Assembly: GCF_003987655.1 (NCBI RefSeq)
Contig: NZ_NGKC01000002.1
Span: 62,001-126,000 of the forward strand
Direction of reading: 5' to 3'
Length of the DNA: 64,000 nucleotides
DNA from: Vagococcus acidifermentans
Lineage (GTDB): Bacteria > Bacillota > Bacilli > Lactobacillales > Vagococcaceae
The first letter of the stretch is position 1. Each line of letters opens with the position of its first letter. This document shows positions 18,934 through 27,245 of the stretch, piece after piece. The notes below the pieces were generated by a model, which searched no databases, was not told the DNA's origin, and saw nothing but the letters and a program-made list of their open reading frames with translations. The position numbers and the translations under genes are program-made.

Positions 18934-18962
18934 TTTACATCGGCAAATTTATGTTATATAGT
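18934..18962 (+). promoter_or_regulatory. Promoter of the YtrA-like operon
   Basis: TTTACA (18934-18939), a 17-base spacer and TATAGT (18957-18962). The -10 runs into the operator palindrome that begins at 18961. Confidence 0.7.
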
Positions 18963-18982
18963 TAGTTACATGAGTAACTAAC
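18961..18982 (+). promoter_or_regulatory. Operator palindrome of the GntR/YtrA-like regulator
   Basis: GTTAGTTAC-ATGA-GTAACTAAC is a perfect 9-base inverted repeat. It overlaps the -10 and start point of the operon and lies 20 bases before the regulator gene. Autorepression is the likely outcome. Confidence 0.85.
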
Positions 18983-19002
18983 CAATTGAGTTAGGAGTGT
19001 CT

Positions 19003-19371
19003 ATGATGATGACATTTGATTTTGACGGCGCGCTTCCGATTTATATGCAAGTTGCTGTTCAGATTGAAGAAGGTATTCTTCAAGGCAGTTTTAAGGAGGG
19101 GGAACAAGTTCCCTCCACTACGGAAATTTCGAAGCGGTTCAACATCAATCCTGCAACAGTGTTAAAGGGGATGAATTTACTGGTGACTGAAGGGGTTTTA
19201 GAAAAAAGACGGGGGCTGGGGATGTTTGTAACAGCTGAAGGTCTGGATATTTTATATAAAAAACGCAAAGAGTCTTTTTTGAAGGAACAGCTGGCTCAAG
19301 TAATTGACGAAGCGAAGCGGTTAGGCATCGAGAAAGATGACTTGCTGCGCATCATCGAGGAGGGATACTAA
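19003..19371 (+). CDS. GntR-family regulator, YtrA subfamily
   Basis: This regulator of about 122 residues has an N-terminal winged helix (residues 8-70: IYMQVAVQIEEGILQGSFKEG, VPSTTEISKRFNINPATVLKGMNLL, EGVLEKRRGLGMFV) and only a short helical tail, which is the YtrA pattern. An upstream GTG at 18997 lies inside the TTAGGAG ribosome site, so I place the start at ATG 19003 (19006 and 19009 are also possible). The stop abuts the ATPase start. It most likely represses this ABC operon through the palindrome at 18961. Inducers of such systems are often cell-wall-active compounds; here that is unknown. Confidence 0.88.
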   Translation: MMMTFDFDGALPIYMQVAVQIEEGILQGSFKEGEQVPSTTEISKRFNINPATVLKGMNLLVTEGVLEKRRGLGMFVTAEGLDILYKKRKESFLKEQLAQVIDEAKRLGIEKDDLLRIIEEGY

Positions 19372-20235
19372 ATGGATCGTATCGAAATTCAGCAGTTGGA
19401 AAAAAGTTTTGGCAAAAAAAAGGTGCTAAGGGATGTTTCCTGCGTGATTGAAGAGGGACATATTTACGGGCTGCTGGGTCGCAATGGTGCAGGCAAAAGT
19501 ACCTTGCTCAACATCATAAATAATCGGATGCGGGCGGAAGAGGGGCAGGTTTTGTACAACGGGCAGAATATCAGAGAGAATGACGGGTTACTGCAGGAGC
19601 TGTTTCTGGTGAATGATACAATCTTGTTCAAACGGGAAGAGACAGAGAAGGTTGCTTCTTATTTTAAGCACGCGGCGCTGTTTTATCCTGATTTTGACGA
19701 AAATTTGTGTCACCATTTAGTCGCAGCTTTTGACATGGACACCTCACTTAGACTGTCGAAGCTGTCGACCGGCTACCGTTCGATTTTTAATATCATTTTG
19801 GCGCTGTGTGTGCCGGCGCGATTTATTTTTCTGGATGAGCCGATTTTAGGGCTTGACGCCAACCACCGGGATTTATTTTACAAAGAGCTGGTTGATGCGT
19901 TTATGGAACGTCCCCGGACCTTTGTTTTGTCGACGCACTTGATCGAGGAGGTCGCCCGGCTGATTGACTCCGTTCTAATTTTGGATAAGGGGATGATTCA
20001 GGTTGCGGACACAGTCGAGGCGGTGACTGAAAAAGCCTGGTCACTGACAGGTGCCAGTCAGGATGTTGATGCTTATGCAGGACAACTGAATGTGATTGGC
20101 GTAGAATACTTGGGCAATCAAACGACCTTATACGTGTATGATGATGTCAGCAGGCTGCCTGATACGATTCAGAAGCAGAAGCTTGAGTTACAAAAGCTCT
20201 TTATTATGATGACCAATCGATTGGAGGAGAAATAA
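19372..20235 (+). CDS. ABC transporter ATP-binding protein (YtrB-like)
   Basis: The 287-residue ATPase has Walker A GRNGAGKST (about residue 37), an unusual signature LSTGYRSIFN in place of LSGGQ, Walker B FIFLDEPILGLD and the switch His in STHLIEEVA. The divergent signature is common in YtrB/BcrA-like ATPases. The start codon follows the regulator stop with no gap, and the permease follows after one base. It is predicted to power an export or immunity-type ABC-2 transporter. A second, similar ATPase lies at 26361-27245. Confidence 0.85.
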   Translation: MDRIEIQQLEKSFGKKKVLRDVSCVIEEGHIYGLLGRNGAGKSTLLNIINNRMRAEEGQVLYNGQNIRENDGLLQELFLVNDTILFKREETEKVASYFKHAALFYPDFDENLCHHLVAAFDMDTSLRLSKLSTGYRSIFNIILALCVPARFIFLDEPILGLDANHRDLFYKELVDAFMERPRTFVLSTHLIEEVARLIDSVLILDKGMIQVADTVEAVTEKAWSLTGASQDVDAYAGQLNVIGVEYLGNQTTLYVYDDVSRLPDTIQKQKLELQKLFIMMTNRLEEK

Positions 20236-20236
20236 G

Positions 20237-20977
20237 ATGCGGGTCAAACAAGTTTTTTGGTTTAATATGAATAACGTCAAATGGGTTTTACTAATGGTGA
20301 TTCCCTTCTTTTTAACCTTCGATATACTGTTCAAAATGTTAGTTCAGTGGATGATGGGCGAACCGGTCGCTGCTGTTTTTCAAACGACGTACACCTACAG
20401 TCAATCATTTGCAGGTTCGTTAAAAGGCGGTCTGTTAGGGGTATCATTTTTCTTGGCAAGTAAAAACTTTCTAATTGGCAATCAGTTTAATGTTTCCAGA
20501 AAATCACAATTTTACGGACTTCTTTCAGCACTGGCAGTCATATCAGTGATATTGACAGCCATCAATCAATATATCTACCCGCTGATTTTAGGGGTTTTCG
20601 GCAAGGTCGACTGGCAGCTGCCGATGCGTGCACTTTTTGTGAGTGACAGTTTAAACCGAGTGTATTTTTTTCTGTCAGCGACGTTGGATTGCATTTGTAT
20701 CGGAGTGTTTGGGTTGCTGTTGTATTTGCTGGTTTACCGCTATTCACTTATCAAGGTCTTGGCGGTGAGTATCTCGCTAATGATGATATTAGGATTTTTG
20801 ATGGCAGGAGGAGAGTTTTTAGGTCAGTTGACGAGCCGAATGGTCGCTAAGCTCATACCGGTAGTCAGTTCATTGCTCGGTAACCAATTCTTTCTCGTTG
20901 CATTACCGGTTATTAACTTGAGTGTGATGTGCGGGCTGGCGTGGCTGTTCAACCAGAGGGTCGCAGCGAATAAATAG
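20237..20977 (+). CDS. ABC-2-type membrane permease
   Basis: This 246-residue protein has about six membrane segments: near residues 12-32, 60-75, 88-110, 137-160, 168-190 and 215-240 (FFLVALPVINLSVMCGLAWLF). It has no signal peptide or recognisable catalytic motif. It follows the YtrB-like ATPase with GGAGGAG 7 bases before the ATG. It should form the channel for that ATPase. The family is recognised only through context, and the substrate is unknown. Confidence 0.75.
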   Translation: MRVKQVFWFNMNNVKWVLLMVIPFFLTFDILFKMLVQWMMGEPVAAVFQTTYTYSQSFAGSLKGGLLGVSFFLASKNFLIGNQFNVSRKSQFYGLLSALAVISVILTAINQYIYPLILGVFGKVDWQLPMRALFVSDSLNRVYFFLSATLDCICIGVFGLLLYLLVYRYSLIKVLAVSISLMMILGFLMAGGEFLGQLTSRMVAKLIPVVSSLLGNQFFLVALPVINLSVMCGLAWLFNQRVAANK

Positions 20978-21134
20978 TTTTTTAACACTGCAACATGCCT
21001 GATGCCGTGCTTTTTTAATTAAAAATTTTGCCGGAGAGTCGCTTTTTTCCAGTAAATGGTGTTATAATTTCTCATGATAGAAGACTATCAGAATGCATGA
21101 TTCAGTCAATTTCTAAATGGAAAGAGGGAATCCC
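20978..21134. other. Intergenic region before fda
   Basis: No strong hairpin closes the ABC operon. A perfect TATAAT (21063-21068) lies 66 bases before the aldolase start, with no clear -35. Nothing else is recognisable. Confidence 0.5.
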
Positions 21135-22037
21135 ATGTTAGATCAGGAAAAACTGGCGATATTAAAAAATAAAAAGGGCTTTATTACAGCGCTGGATCAG
21201 AGCCGCGGCAGTACGCCGAAAGCGTTGAAAGCTTATGGCATTCCGATGAGCAGTTATCAAACAGAGGAAGAAATGTTTTATTGGGTGCATCAGCTGCGGA
21301 TTCGTATTTTGGAAAGTCCGGCGTTTGATTCTGAAAAAATCATTGCGTCTATTTTATATGAAGATACCGTCAAGCGTGAAGTCGCAGGTTTGTTTACCGC
21401 AGATTTTTTGTGGCAGAAAAAAGGCATCATCCCGTTTTTAAAAATCGACCGCGGTCTGGATGTGGAAGACAAGGGTGTTCAGAAGTTAAATCCGATCACT
21501 GATTTGCCTGATTTACTGCAATTGGCAAAAGATTATCATATTTTCGGCACGAAAGCCCGTTCAGTCATCCGTCGTGCAGACGAAGAGGGCATCAGGGAGC
21601 TGGTCAAACAGCAGTTTGATTTGGCTAAGGATGTTTTGGCTGCGGATTTGCTGCCGATTATCGAAGCAGAGGTAGATATTCGCAGTACGGAAAAAGGCGA
21701 AGCGGAAATTCTGTTGAAGCAGGCCATCAAGGAACAGCTGGCACTATTGGACGATGACCAGTATGTCATGCTGGAACTGACGCTGCCCAAAGAAGATAAT
21801 TTTTATGCTGATTTGGCGCAGGATAAACACGTTGTGCGGATTGTTGCCCTTTCAGGTATATACGGCCGTGAAGAAGCGACCCGCAATCTGGCGAAAAACC
21901 GCGACATGATTGCCAGCTTTTCCCGCGCTTTGCTGGAAGGATTGAGTTATGAGCAATCGGAAGAAGCATTCAACAGCGTGCTGGGAACTGCCATTGATGC
22001 GATTTATCAGGCATCTGTGAGTAAGGACGGCAACTAG
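21135..22037 (+). CDS. fda: Fructose-1,6-bisphosphate aldolase, class I
   Basis: The 300-residue enzyme splits fructose 1,6-bisphosphate through a Schiff base. Typical class I bacterial features are KKGFITALDQSRGSTPKAL at the N-terminus, the repeated lysine-bearing strands FLKIDRGLDVEDKGVQ and FGTKARSVI, and IVALSGIYGREEATRNLAKN. It resembles the staphylococcal FdaA type. I chose ATG 21135 because AAAGAGGG lies just upstream; the in-frame ATG at 21117 precedes that ribosome site. It is monocistronic with a terminator. Other glycolytic genes are not nearby. Confidence 0.93.
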   Translation: MLDQEKLAILKNKKGFITALDQSRGSTPKALKAYGIPMSSYQTEEEMFYWVHQLRIRILESPAFDSEKIIASILYEDTVKREVAGLFTADFLWQKKGIIPFLKIDRGLDVEDKGVQKLNPITDLPDLLQLAKDYHIFGTKARSVIRRADEEGIRELVKQQFDLAKDVLAADLLPIIEAEVDIRSTEKGEAEILLKQAIKEQLALLDDDQYVMLELTLPKEDNFYADLAQDKHVVRIVALSGIYGREEATRNLAKNRDMIASFSRALLEGLSYEQSEEAFNSVLGTAIDAIYQASVSKDGN

Positions 22038-22074
22038 CGTTTTATTCCCAGTATGTTTATGATGTCTAATGAAG

Positions 22075-22110
22075 AAGAGATGATTCTTGAGTGAATCATC
22101 TCTTTTCTTT
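22075..22110. terminator. Bidirectional terminator between fda and the AraC operon
   Basis: AAGAGATGATTC (22075-22086) and GAATCATCTCTT (22093-22104) form a perfect stem, followed by TTCTTTT. The stop of the convergent gene lies in the stem. Confidence 0.85.
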
Positions 22111-22512
22111 TGCCAAATTTCGTTGTGTTTTTTTCGGTAAGCTTGCCACGACCAAGTCATAGGACTGTTTCAGCATAGACAGCAATGTCTCACGGCTAAA
22201 GGTTGTTTTGTCCAGCACAATGGAATTCCAATGAGTTTTATTGGCGTAGTAGCCGGGTATCACAAAAGTGTACTGTTCCCGCAGCAGGTCGTTGGTTTCC
22301 GGTAACCCTTTGACAGTCATGAGCCAACCATATTGCGGATGGTGGACATACAGACAAAAGTATTTTCCAGCCACATGGAAATACTCGCACGCCCAATCTT
22401 TACGGTAATAGACTTCGGCTCCTTGCCAATGTTGAATCGTGTCCTTCAATTCTGTTAACAGCGGCTGAATGGCGCCGGCAGCATTGGTGATTTTAGGTTC
22501 ATCAACAGTCAC
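22096..22512 (-). CDS. MmcQ/YjbR-family protein
   Basis: The 138-residue protein resembles the MmcQ/YjbR (CyaY-like fold) group: CEYFHVAGKYFCLYVHHPQYGWLMTVKGLPETNDLLREQY, then VIPGYYANKTHWNSIVLD, and a C-terminal helix with SYDLVVASLPKKTQR. The function of the family is not settled; DNA binding has been proposed. The start seems to be GTG (22510-22512), with a weakly placed GGGAG upstream. It is the last gene of an AraC-VOC-YjbR operon. Confidence 0.75.
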   Translation of the reverse strand: MTVDEPKITNAAGAIQPLLTELKDTIQHWQGAEVYYRKDWACEYFHVAGKYFCLYVHHPQYGWLMTVKGLPETNDLLREQYTFVIPGYYANKTHWNSIVLDKTTFSRETLLSMLKQSYDLVVASLPKKTQRNLAKEKR

Positions 22513-22520
22513 AACCTATT

Positions 22521-22910
22521 TCAGCTCCCTTCTTTTAACCCGTGACAGAATAAACTGAGGTAGTTGCCATCCGGGTCTTCGATGATGGCGTAATACTGTC
22601 CCCAAAATGCGTTCCAAGGTTCTTTGAAAATCTTAAACCCAGCCATTCTGATGTCAGCAATTTTTTGTTCTAATGAAGCGGGGGAATCGCATAAAAAAGC
22701 CAATTCCAACCGTTCGCCGGTCAATTCAGGCTCAAAACCGTAAATACTCGTGATCATCGTTTTTGAATTCAGTGATATTCTGATAGATTGACTGGTTAAT
22801 TCTGTGTAATCGGCTGAGACATCCCCTTTTACAGCAAATCCTAATAGATTGTAAAAGGCAATCGCTTTTGCCATATCTGCTACAATGATTCCGACCATAT
22901 CCAATTGCAT
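22521..22910 (-). CDS. VOC-family (glyoxalase/bleomycin-resistance fold) protein
   Basis: This 129-residue single-domain VOC protein opens with MVGIIVADMAKAIAFYNLLGF and closes with YAIIEDPDGNYLSLF, the two halves of the paired beta-alpha-beta fold. Potential metal ligands are not obvious at all four usual positions. It may bind or modify a small molecule. It lies between an AraC regulator and a YjbR protein, and these three may be one detoxification-type unit, which is inference. Confidence 0.82.
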   Translation of the reverse strand: MQLDMVGIIVADMAKAIAFYNLLGFAVKGDVSADYTELTSQSIRISLNSKTMITSIYGFEPELTGERLELAFLCDSPASLEQKIADIRMAGFKIFKEPWNAFWGQYYAIIEDPDGNYLSLFCHGLKEGS

Positions 22911-22943
22911 GCCTTTCTCTCCTTCCTTTTGATGTCATTATAG

Positions 22944-23738
22944 TCAAAAAGGAGGCGGATTTCTTGTATAATCCCGACACGCAAGGGCAATTTGTTTTGG
23001 CGATAAGCCGCTGTGTTTTTTGATTGTCTTCGAGAAATGTGATTGGTCATGAAAATGGTAATCATACGCCAAGTCGACAAAGGTTTTTTTGCCTCGTTTG
23101 ATTTCCTGCAGGATTTGTTGAAAACGGATGGAGTCAAACAATTCATAAGGCGATAGTCCGATGTCATGTTTAAATTTACGCTGAATGCTGCGTTCGGATA
23201 GCACTTCTTTACGGATGGCTTCCCGGTATGAGAGACGATTGAATGCACTTGCCATAAAATTAGTTAAAAGAGCTTCTGACTTGAACGGTGTCATGGTCGA
23301 GAGTCTGTTTAGGAAAAAAATATTAAGCTGTTCAAACAAGCTGGAAAGATTGGAAAATGTGTCAAATGGTTTAAATTCCGCTGAAAAATCTGAAAAATAG
23401 TCTGTTTCCTGCAAAGAGGTATTTTTTTGTCCGCTCAGAGGATGTGTCAAAATAAGCGGTAGTCCGTGCAAATAAAAACGGACGCCGATTGTCAGATATT
23501 GTTCATCTCCTTCATATATAAAATAGTCGGTTTGCGGGGTTGTAAAAAAGGTTTTTTCAATGATTAAGTTTTCGGATAGAACGAGGATAATGTCACCGCA
23601 GAAGTCCGGCAATATCCGGTTAAAAGAATCATTAGTCGGGCTAACCCAAAAAGTTTGAATTAGTTGTCTCAAATCAGGATGGGGCGGGAGTTCATAATAT
23701 TTGTCTTGTTGGCGGGTTAAAATCAACGGCTGATACAT
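22944..23738 (-). CDS. AraC-family transcriptional regulator
   Basis: The 264-residue protein has an N-terminal ligand-binding region with PHPDLRQLIQTFWVSPTND (DUF6597-like) and a C-terminal AraC HTH with VLSERSIQRKFKHDIGLSPYELFDSIRFQ and YDYHFHDQSHFSKTIKKHSGLSPKQ. ATG 23738 is favoured over GTG 23741 because AGGAGAA lies 5 bases upstream of the ATG. It is first in its operon and divergent from the aldo-keto reductase gene at 23900, either of which could be its target. Confidence 0.88.
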   Translation of the reverse strand: MYQPLILTRQQDKYYELPPHPDLRQLIQTFWVSPTNDSFNRILPDFCGDIILVLSENLIIEKTFFTTPQTDYFIYEGDEQYLTIGVRFYLHGLPLILTHPLSGQKNTSLQETDYFSDFSAEFKPFDTFSNLSSLFEQLNIFFLNRLSTMTPFKSEALLTNFMASAFNRLSYREAIRKEVLSERSIQRKFKHDIGLSPYELFDSIRFQQILQEIKRGKKTFVDLAYDYHFHDQSHFSKTIKKHSGLSPKQIALACRDYTRNPPPF

Positions 23739-23855
23739 CACTATTCTCCTTACGCATGGTATTTGCTGCTTCTAATGTAATATGTTTCCGCTCTTATTGC
23801 AATCCAGCTTCGGTAAAATGCCAGCAGTCAATTTAATCGCCCTGTTTTCGTAATA

Positions 23856-23864
23856 TGGTATAAT
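23856..23864 (+). promoter_or_regulatory. Extended -10 promoter before the aldo-keto reductase gene
   Basis: TGG plus TATAAT (23859-23864), 36 bases before the start. No good -35 was found. Confidence 0.5.
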
Positions 23865-23899
23865 AAGTTTACAGAAAAAAATTATTCAGGAGGATGACT

Positions 23900-24724
23900 G
23901 TGGAAACATATAAAGTATTAACAAATGGCGTGCAAATTCCGAGAATCGGCTTAGGCGTTTGGAAAGCCGAGAATAACGAGCAAGTGGTCAATGCGGTCAA
24001 GTGGGCAATCGAAGCCGGCTATCGGATGATTGACACAGCGTCGGTGTATAAAAATGAAGAAGGTGTCGGCCGCGGCATCAAAGAGTCAGGCATTGCCCGT
24101 GAAGACTTGTTTGTGACAAGCAAGGTATACAATGACGAGCAGGGCTATGACGAAACGCTGAAAGCTTTCGACCAGAGTCTGGAGCGCTTGGGACTGGACT
24201 ATTTGGATTTGTATTTGATTCATTGGCCGGTGGCGGACAAGTATAAAGAGACGTGGCGTGCGATGGAAAAGCTGTACAAAGACGGCCGGGTCAGAGCAAT
24301 CGGCGTATCAAACTTCCATCCGCATCATTTGGAAGACTTGATGTTTTCAGCTGAAATCAAGCCGATGATGAATCAGGTCGAACTGCACCCGCGCTTAAAT
24401 CAAAAAGCGCTGCATGCGTTTTGTCAGGCAAACGATATTGCCGTCACAGCATATTCCCCGCTGGGACACGGCACGATTCTCGAAAATCAGCTGCTGCAAA
24501 CCATCGCCGACAAGTACGGCAAGACGATTCCGCAAGTTATTTTGAGATGGGATGTCCAAAATGATGTGATTGTCATTCCAAAATCTGTCAACCAGGACCG
24601 CATTATTTCAAATCTGGCTATTTTTGATTTTGAATTGTCCAAAGAAGATATGGTCGCGATTGACACGCTGCATACCGGTGAGCGTGTGAATAAAAACCCG
24701 GATACCTTTTTAATTGAAAGATAA
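23900..24724 (+). CDS. Aldo/keto reductase
   Basis: This NADPH-dependent reductase of about 274 residues has the AKR motifs IGLGVWKAENNEQVV, AIEAGYRMIDTASVYKNEEGVG (catalytic Asp and Tyr), LFVTSKVYN (Lys), YLDLYLIHWPV (His) and the cofactor loop VIPKSVNQDRI. It likely reduces aldehydes or diketones; it resembles the YtbE/2,5-diketo-gluconate reductase group. AGGAGG (23888-23893) directly abuts an ATG at 23894 and lies 6 bases before an in-frame GTG at 23900, so the GTG is the likelier start. It is divergent from an AraC gene. Confidence 0.92.
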   Translation: METYKVLTNGVQIPRIGLGVWKAENNEQVVNAVKWAIEAGYRMIDTASVYKNEEGVGRGIKESGIAREDLFVTSKVYNDEQGYDETLKAFDQSLERLGLDYLDLYLIHWPVADKYKETWRAMEKLYKDGRVRAIGVSNFHPHHLEDLMFSAEIKPMMNQVELHPRLNQKALHAFCQANDIAVTAYSPLGHGTILENQLLQTIADKYGKTIPQVILRWDVQNDVIVIPKSVNQDRIISNLAIFDFELSKEDMVAIDTLHTGERVNKNPDTFLIER

Positions 24725-24738
24725 CAGGCTGACCGTGA

Positions 24739-24769
24739 AAGGCTCATCTGCAAAGATGAGTCTTTTTTT
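24739..24769 (+). terminator. Terminator after the aldo-keto reductase gene
   Basis: AAGGCTCATCT and AGATGAGTCTT pair around a short loop, followed by a T run. Confidence 0.8.
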
Positions 24770-24826
24770 GAAAAAATCAGCGAGAATTGTTATGATTTAA
24801 CTATCTTTATTAAGAGAGGTCACGCC

Positions 24827-25498
24827 ATGAAAACATTGATTGTAGTTGCACATCCCGATGCAGCCGATTCCAGTACGCAGCAATTTCTGAAAGCCAGTGC
24901 CCGTTTACCAGACGTGGCATGGTATGAATTGTCCGACGACTGGCAAGCAGATATTGCCGGTGAACAAACCCGCCTGCTTGCGTACGAACGGATTATCTGG
25001 CAGTTTCCATTGTATTGGTACAGTTCGCCGGCCAACTTGAAAGAATGGCTAGACAGTGTGTTTACCGACGATTTTCCAGACAGGTTAAAAGGCCGCGAGT
25101 TAGGGCTGGTGGTGACTCTCGGTGTTTCGGCAAAGTCGTTTCAAGCCGGCGGTAGAGAACAGTTCACCCTTTCGGAGTTGCTGCGGCCCTTTCAGGCACT
25201 GGCCAATCGGTGCGGTATGACATTTTTGCCGATCTTTGCGATTCACCAGTTCATGTATATGACAGAAGTGATGAAACAAAAGCTGTTGATTGCGTATCAA
25301 CAGTATTTGACCATGCCGGTAAATGCGTCGTTCCAGGAAACAGAAGCCTGGTTTGCCGACCGGCTGCAGGCATTGACAGAAAAGGAACCCAACGAGGACA
25401 GAAAAAGAATCATGTCGGCTGTACTGGCAGAATTAACGGAAAACCGTTCGCGGCTTGATGACTTGCTGCTGGTTTTGACGGAAGTAAAGGATGGATGA
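24827..25498 (+). CDS. NAD(P)H-dependent flavodoxin-fold oxidoreductase (MdaB/KefF-like)
   Basis: This 223-residue protein has a Flavodoxin_2 domain: TLIVVAHPDAADSSTQQFL (phosphate-binding loop), RIIWQFPLYWYSSPANLKEWLDSVF (flavin and quinone pocket) and GRELGLVVTLGVSAKSF. A short C-terminal helical extension follows. It should bind FMN/FAD and reduce quinones or nitro compounds. A TTAAGAGAGGT site precedes ATG 24827. Its stop overlaps the next small gene (ATGA-type), so the two are coupled. Confidence 0.87.
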   Translation: MKTLIVVAHPDAADSSTQQFLKASARLPDVAWYELSDDWQADIAGEQTRLLAYERIIWQFPLYWYSSPANLKEWLDSVFTDDFPDRLKGRELGLVVTLGVSAKSFQAGGREQFTLSELLRPFQALANRCGMTFLPIFAIHQFMYMTEVMKQKLLIAYQQYLTMPVNASFQETEAWFADRLQALTEKEPNEDRKRIMSAVLAELTENRSRLDDLLLVLTEVKDG

Positions 25499-25680
25499 AG
25501 ATGACACAACAAGATTGGCTCTACGCACAAATTGCCTCCCTTGAAGCAAGCAGCCAGCAGTATGAGGACCGGGCGTTTTTTCAGGAGCTGCGGGAGATTG
25601 TGCAGGAACAATATAAACGGATAGAACAGGCAGAAGGCGAGATTGACGGGACAATCTGGAGTCCGCGCAACTGGTCTTGA
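25495..25680 (+). CDS. Small acidic helical protein of unknown function
   Basis: This 61-residue protein (59 if ATG 25501 is used) overlaps the end of the flavodoxin-fold gene by 4 bases. It is mostly charged helix (QIASLEASSQQYEDRAFFQELREIVQEQ) and ends in a distinctive GEIDGTIWSPRNWS tail. No membrane segment or cysteine is present. I do not recognise a characterised family. Translational coupling suggests it works with the reductase, for example as a partner or stability factor. Confidence 0.7.
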   Translation: MKMTQQDWLYAQIASLEASSQQYEDRAFFQELREIVQEQYKRIEQAEGEIDGTIWSPRNWS

Positions 25681-25752
25681 AAATATCACTGACTCTTCTT
25701 TCGTTTTAGTGTATACTTATGACATATATTGAGAAGTTTGAAGGAGAATATG

Positions 25753-26316
25753 ATGAAGAAAAAAACACTTTTTTTGATTTTTTTCACGGGCGTTTTTTTG
25801 CTGGCAGGCTGCAGCCAGCCTTCTAAACCAGCGTCTACCTCAACTGGCAGTTCTGAAGAGAAGCAGGTTGAAACAACCGCTGCGCGCGACGCTGAGACCA
25901 TTGTCAACAACGTGATGGTGGGCGGCACAAAAATCAGTTTCAATAACACAGAATTCAACCGTATGTCGGACGGGCAGTTTAAAGAACATGAGCTGTGGGG
26001 AACTTTCGAAAGCGACAATTTTCCTGGTGTCCATGTCCAGCTGGATGTATCGGATATGACGACAGATGCGTATGGCACCATTGCAGAGTATCAACTGGCA
26101 GATGTCCAGTGGCAGGAGAGCGAACAAGTATATCTTCTAGGCTTGATGGAAGAAGCTGTGCAATTGTCAAAAGACGGCAAAGCCAAAATGTATAAAGGTC
26201 GGACAGGCGACGTGCTGATTTCGGTGGCGATTTTTTCAGAAAAAAAATTGACCGACCAGGAATTGCTGGCGCTGGAATCCCTCGTTAGCGGCATCAAGCT
26301 GGAATATACCGGATAA
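25753..26316 (+). CDS. Lipoprotein of unknown function
   Basis: This lipoprotein of about 187 residues has the signal MKKKTLFLIFFTGVFLLAGC, with lipid-bearing Cys20. A Ser/Thr-rich linker (SKPASTSTGSSEEKQVE) is followed by a beta-rich domain with ISFNNTEFNRMSDGQFKEHE and VHVQLDVSDM. AAGGAG lies 6 bases before ATG 25753 (ATG 25750 is closer). It is 44 bases upstream of an ABC ATPase gene, so it may be an accessory lipoprotein of that transporter. No domain is recognised. Confidence 0.78.
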   Translation: MKKKTLFLIFFTGVFLLAGCSQPSKPASTSTGSSEEKQVETTAARDAETIVNNVMVGGTKISFNNTEFNRMSDGQFKEHELWGTFESDNFPGVHVQLDVSDMTTDAYGTIAEYQLADVQWQESEQVYLLGLMEEAVQLSKDGKAKMYKGRTGDVLISVAIFSEKKLTDQELLALESLVSGIKLEYTG

Positions 26317-26360
26317 TGCCGGGAAAGCGCCAGAATCAGAGCGCTTAAAGGAGTGAAAAC

Positions 26361-27245
26361 ATGACAATTGAACTGAACGGGTTGTCAAAGACAGTCGGCA
26401 GCAAATTGATTTTGAATGATATCGATTTGGTGTTGGAAGATCATAAGATTTACGGGTTGCTGGGTCAGAATGATTCAGGGAAAAGTTCGTTGATGAAAGT
26501 CATCATGAACGTGCTGCTGCCGAGTGAGGGGCACGTCTTGATAGAGGGCGAAACGGGCGCGGACAGACCTGAAAAACTGAAGCAGCTTTATTTTTTGACA
26601 CAAGATGATATCTATCCCAAGCGGGCGCGCGTCAAGGACCTTGTCCGCTGGATGGCTTCATTTTATAAAGAGTTTGACACGGCGAACTGCAAGCGGCTGC
26701 TGGATACTTATCATTTGGATGAGAACAGACGGTATTATTCCTTGTCGCAAAAAGAAAAATCGCTGGTCAAAAGCAGTCTGGCGTTTAGTGTGGATGTGGA
26801 TTACTTGCTGCTGGACGAACCGGGGTACGGCTTGGATGTTTACCACCGACACGCCATTTACGATGACTTGCTGGCAAGCTGCAAGCGGCATCCCAAGACG
26901 GTCGTGCTTGCTTCGCACGTCATTGACGAAATCACGGCATTTCTTGATGAAGTTATCATTCTCGAAGATGGTCAAATCCTCGTGCACGACAGTGTCGAGC
27001 GGCTGGCGAACCAAGCGGTTTTGGTGTGTGGTGCCGAGCGCCCCGTGCGTGACTATTTGCAAGGAAAAGAAATTTTAGGACAGGAATATGACGACGGATT
27101 TATCGAAGCAGTGATTTTAACCGGGGAGGATGTGGCAGACGCTGCCGAGGAGCTGACTCTGAGCCGGCTCAATCTGCAGGAGTTGTTTATTCAGCTGACG
27201 CGTGATGTCCGTCAAGCAGGAGGTGCCGGCAATGAAAACGAATAG
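26361..27245 (+). CDS. ABC transporter ATP-binding protein with divergent motifs
   Basis: The 294-residue ATPase has Walker A GQNDSGKSS (about residue 34; an Asp stands in the loop where most homologues have Gly), Walker B YLLLDEPGYGLD and switch ASHVIDEI. The signature is LSQKEKSLVK rather than LSGGQ. The sequence parallels the YtrB-like ATPase at 19372 over its whole length. AAAGGAGTG precedes the ATG. It overlaps the permease gene by 14 bases. Export or membrane-stress function is likely; the substrate is unknown. Confidence 0.83.
   Translation: MTIELNGLSKTVGSKLILNDIDLVLEDHKIYGLLGQNDSGKSSLMKVIMNVLLPSEGHVLIEGETGADRPEKLKQLYFLTQDDIYPKRARVKDLVRWMASFYKEFDTANCKRLLDTYHLDENRRYYSLSQKEKSLVKSSLAFSVDVDYLLLDEPGYGLDVYHRHAIYDDLLASCKRHPKTVVLASHVIDEITAFLDEVIILEDGQILVHDSVERLANQAVLVCGAERPVRDYLQGKEILGQEYDDGFIEAVILTGEDVADAAEELTLSRLNLQELFIQLTRDVRQAGGAGNENE

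Noticed and set aside
20978-21030. Terminator after the YtrA-like operon
   Set aside because: A T6 run is present but the sequence before it does not form a stable stem.
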